Positions 7,214 to 8,805 of a stretch of DNA of 8,805 nt are shown piece after piece. The first letter of the stretch is position 1, and each line of letters starts with the position of its first letter. The position numbers and the translations under genes are program-made. The stretch comes from Planktomarina sp. (lineage in GTDB: Bacteria; Pseudomonadota; Alphaproteobacteria; Rhodobacterales; Rhodobacteraceae), in NCBI GenBank assembly GCA_022425445.1, contig JAKMFM010000031.1, forward strand, positions 1-8,805, given 5' to 3'. The notes under the pieces are model-generated. The model saw only the letters and a program-made list of their open reading frames with translations. It was not told where the DNA came from and searched no databases.

Positions 7214-7608
7214 AAACCATACTTGTCTCTGCGGTTGCCCTGATCGATCCGGACGGTCGTGTGCTTCTGGCACAGCGCCCCGAGGGAAAATCTATGGCCG
7301 GACTTTGGGAATTTCCAGGCGGCAAGGTTGAAGTGGGAGAAACGCCAGAGGCCGCCTTGATTCGCGAGTTGCAAGAGGAATTGGGCATTAACACCTGGCA
7401 AAGTTGCCTTGCCCCGCTAACGTTTGCCAGCCATGCCTATGAAGATTTTCACCTGTTAATGCCGCTCTTCGCGTGCCGGAAGTGGCACGGTGTTCCGCAA
7501 CCGCAGGAGGGGCAGAGTCTCAAGTGGGTCCGTAAACAGGACTTAAGATCTTATCCCATGCCTGCCGCCGATATACCTCTGATTCCAATCCTATTTGATT
7601 GGCTCTAA
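7210..7608 (+). CDS. mutT: MutT-type Nudix hydrolase (8-oxo-dGTP diphosphatase-like)
   Basis: This small 132-residue Nudix hydrolase would cleave nucleoside triphosphates to monophosphate and pyrophosphate, with oxidised dGTP as the likely substrate, preventing A-to-C mutations. The Nudix box is complete at residues 38-60: G38, E44, then REL at 52-54, EE at 56-57, and G59-I60, fitting G-x5-E-x7-REU-x-EE-x-G-U. The preceding GLWEFPGG (31-38) and AQRPEGKSMAG are typical of the MutT subfamily. The gene starts with GTG at 7210, overlapping the argJ TGA in a GTGA junction, so translation is probably coupled to argJ; only a weak GCGGA lies upstream. The length matches E. coli MutT (129). A related (d)CTP pyrophosphohydrolase or another Nudix specificity cannot be excluded, so the symbol is less certain than the family. 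Confidence 0.85.
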   Translation: MKTILVSAVALIDPDGRVLLAQRPEGKSMAGLWEFPGGKVEVGETPEAALIRELQEELGINTWQSCLAPLTFASHAYEDFHLLMPLFACRKWHGVPQPQEGQSLKWVRKQDLRSYPMPAADIPLIPILFDWL

Positions 7609-7625
7609 TTGCTTACAAAGTCGTA

Positions 7626-7657
7626 TTAAGTTTCACTTAAGTTAAGTGCTGCTTAAC
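7626..7657. repeat. Two tandem copies of TTAAG-N5-CTTAA inverted repeat
   Basis: TTAAGTTTCACTTAAG (7626-7641) is followed directly by TTAAGTGCTGCTTAAC (7642-7657). Each 16-base unit is an inverted repeat TTAAG-N5-CTTAA whose conserved ends match and whose middle differs. The junction also forms a perfect 15-base palindrome CACTTAA-G-TTAAGTG (7634-7648). It begins 17 bases after the mutT stop. The arrangement is like a pair of dimer-binding sites, or two alternative hairpins in the mutT 3' untranslated region. No T-run follows directly. No known regulator motif is recognised. Confidence 0.6.
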
Positions 7658-7703
7658 CCCTGGAGATTCGCCAAGACTGCGCCCCAAAAATAGAATCCAG
7701 ATC

Positions 7704-7721
7704 AAAGTTGCGCCGAACTTT
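7704..7721. repeat. Inverted repeat AAAGTT-N6-AACTTT
   Basis: AAAGTT (7704-7709) and AACTTT (7716-7721) pair perfectly around a 6-base GC-rich centre, GCGCCG. It lies between the TTAAG/CTTAA repeats and the shared terminator, so a transcript of this region would contain several hairpins in a row. The stem is AT-rich and weak, and no protein-coding frame of note spans it. Confidence 0.35.
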
Positions 7722-7753
7722 ATGAATGGCAATCAGGTTCATCGGGTGCAAAG

Positions 7754-7790
7754 AAAAATGGCGACCGATAGGAGCGCCATTTTTTTATTT
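7754..7790. terminator. Bidirectional Rho-independent terminator between mutT and infB
   Basis: AAAAATGGCG (7754-7763) and CGCCATTTTT (7775-7784) form a perfect 10-bp stem around an 11-base loop. On the plus strand the stem runs into a T-rich tail, and on the minus strand the complementary A-run gives a matching U-run. It can therefore end both the parvulin-argJ-mutT transcript (about 145 bases after the mutT stop) and the infB transcript (just after its stop at 7796). This is the clearest terminator in the window. Confidence 0.88.
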
Positions 7791-7795
7791 TGAAT

Positions 7796-8805
7796 TTAAG
7801 TCAGCTTGCGTTCAACTTCTTCGCGTTCGAAGATTTCGATGACATCATTTGGTCTAATGTCATCATAGTTTTCAAAGGCCATACCACACTCTTGACCCGA
7901 TTGCACTTCAGGCACCTCGTCTTTGAAGCGCTTCAGTGTTTTCAGCGTGCCTTCGTGAATAACAACGTTATCCCGCAGCAAGCGTACCCCAGCGGAGCGA
8001 CGTGCCACCCCTTCAGTCACCAAGCACCCGGCAACTTTACCAACGCCCGACACTTTGAACACTTCTTTAATATTGGCGTATCCAATGAATGTTTCGCGAA
8101 TTTCAGCGCTCAATAGACCAGACGCCGCTGCTTTCACGTCGTCAACCAAATCGTAGATCACGGAGTAATAGCGGATTTCGACGCCTTTTTGATTGGCTGT
8201 GTTCCGCGCAGAGGTATTCGCCCGCACGTTAAAGCCAAACACAGGCGCACCTGAAGCCTCGGCCAATCCGATGTCAGTTTCTGTAATCGCACCGACACCA
8301 GAATGCAGGACCCGCACGCGGACTTCATCATTGCCGATTTTCGCCATCGCCTGCACAATCGCTTCTGCAGACCCCTGAACATCGGCCTTCAACAAAATGG
8401 GCAGCTCGCTGATGTCTTCATTGGCCTTCGCATTGGCCATGAGCTGTTCCAAAGTTGTCGCTGCACCGAGAGCGGCACGTTTATCTTTAGCGGCCTGCGC
8501 ACGATATTCTGCAATTTCACGCGCTTGTGCCTCGGTTTCAACCACATTCAGAACGTCACCCGCTTCCGGTGTGCCGTTCAGGCCGAGAACTTCAACAGGT
8601 GTTGATGGGCCAGCAGCTTTGATCCGCTCGCCAGAGTCGCTGATCAATGCGCGCACTTTGCCCCATTGTTCCCCAACTACAAAAATATCGCCAAGTTTGA
8701 GCGTCCCGTTTTGCACCAAAACAGTGGCCACAGGTCCACGGCCAACGTCCAACTGTGCTTCAATGACAGCGCCGGAGGCCGCACGATTTGGATTGGCTTT
8801 TAACT
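7796..8805 (-). CDS. infB: Translation initiation factor IF-2, C-terminal part (gene runs off the window)
   Basis: IF-2 is the GTPase that brings initiator fMet-tRNA to the 30S subunit and promotes subunit joining. The window holds about 336 C-terminal residues; the frame is open to the right edge, so the N-terminal extension and GTPase domain lie beyond it. The visible part starts with LKANPNRAASGAVIEA and LDVGRGPVATVLVQNGTLKLGD, the beta-barrel domain after the G domain. Then come the helical linker EAQAREIAEYRAQAA, a third domain with LPILLKADVQGSAEAI and HSGVGAITETD, and the C-terminal tRNA-binding domain with IKEVFKVSGVGKVAG and SGQECGMAFENYDDIRPNDVIE. The TTG codon at 8752 is internal and not a real start. 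The stop at 7796-7798 lies next to the bidirectional terminator, so infB is the last gene of its transcript; in alphaproteobacteria nusA is usually upstream. No damage is seen. Confidence 0.97.
   Translation of the reverse strand, partial: LKANPNRAASGAVIEAQLDVGRGPVATVLVQNGTLKLGDIFVVGEQWGKVRALISDSGERIKAAGPSTPVEVLGLNGTPEAGDVLNVVETEAQAREIAEYRAQAAKDKRAALGAATTLEQLMANAKANEDISELPILLKADVQGSAEAIVQAMAKIGNDEVRVRVLHSGVGAITETDIGLAEASGAPVFGFNVRANTSARNTANQKGVEIRYYSVIYDLVDDVKAAASGLLSAEIRETFIGYANIKEVFKVSGVGKVAGCLVTEGVARRSAGVRLLRDNVVIHEGTLKTLKRFKDEVPEVQSGQECGMAFENYDDIRPNDVIEIFEREEVERKLT

Noticed and set aside
8750..8752. TTG at 8752 as the start of a 318-residue protein on the minus strand.
   Set aside because: The reading frame continues upstream to the window edge with clear IF-2 sequence, so it is an internal leucine codon.
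1..8805. CRISPR arrays, tRNA or rRNA genes, insertion sequences, phage or defence genes.
   Set aside because: No regularly spaced repeats, no recognisable tRNA or rRNA sequence, and no transposase, integrase or defence-type protein was found in any frame.

Overview
This window looks like a core-genome segment of an alphaproteobacterium, most likely a Rhodobacterales (roseobacter-type) species of moderate GC. The basis is the protein character of GlmM, SecA, ArgJ and IF2, plus a divergent secA / periplasmic parvulin-argJ-mutT layout that I recall from that group. The genus cannot be fixed from the sequence alone; a low-GC marine roseobacter is my best inference.

Layout from left to right. A complete glmM (8-1351, +) makes glucosamine-1-phosphate for cell-wall precursors. 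Next is an AT-rich, low-information stretch (1352-1607) with a perfect 8-bp dyad. It is followed on the minus strand by a truncated nucleotide-sugar epimerase (1608-2096) that keeps a good promoter, ribosome binding site and NAD-binding N-terminus but loses the catalytic YxxxK and everything after it. A full-length secA (2285-4969, -) follows, with a plausible structured terminator downstream. A 188-bp divergent intergenic region holds a good -35 box for secA and a GC-rich hairpin. On the plus strand a secreted parvulin-type prolyl isomerase (5158-5991), argJ (5996-7213) and a mutT-type Nudix hydrolase (7210-7608) form a tight cluster (4-bp gap, then a 4-bp overlap). A 187-bp convergent intergenic region contains two tandem TTAAG-N5-CTTAA inverted repeats, another hairpin and a bidirectional Rho-independent terminator. 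The window ends inside the 3' part of infB (7796-8805, -).

Functionally these are housekeeping genes: envelope precursor synthesis (GlmM), protein export (SecA), folding of exported proteins (parvulin), arginine biosynthesis (ArgJ), nucleotide-pool sanitation (MutT-like) and translation initiation (IF2). The pairing of secA with an exported-protein foldase across one divergent promoter region makes biological sense, whereas argJ and mutT seem to be passengers in the same transcript.

I see no convincing novel multi-gene system. The parts that deserve a second look are non-coding or degraded: the broken epimerase and its AT-rich surroundings, the tandem TTAAG/CTTAA repeats with possible small RNA before the shared terminator, and the secA leader with a hairpin and a short frame overlapping the secA start.
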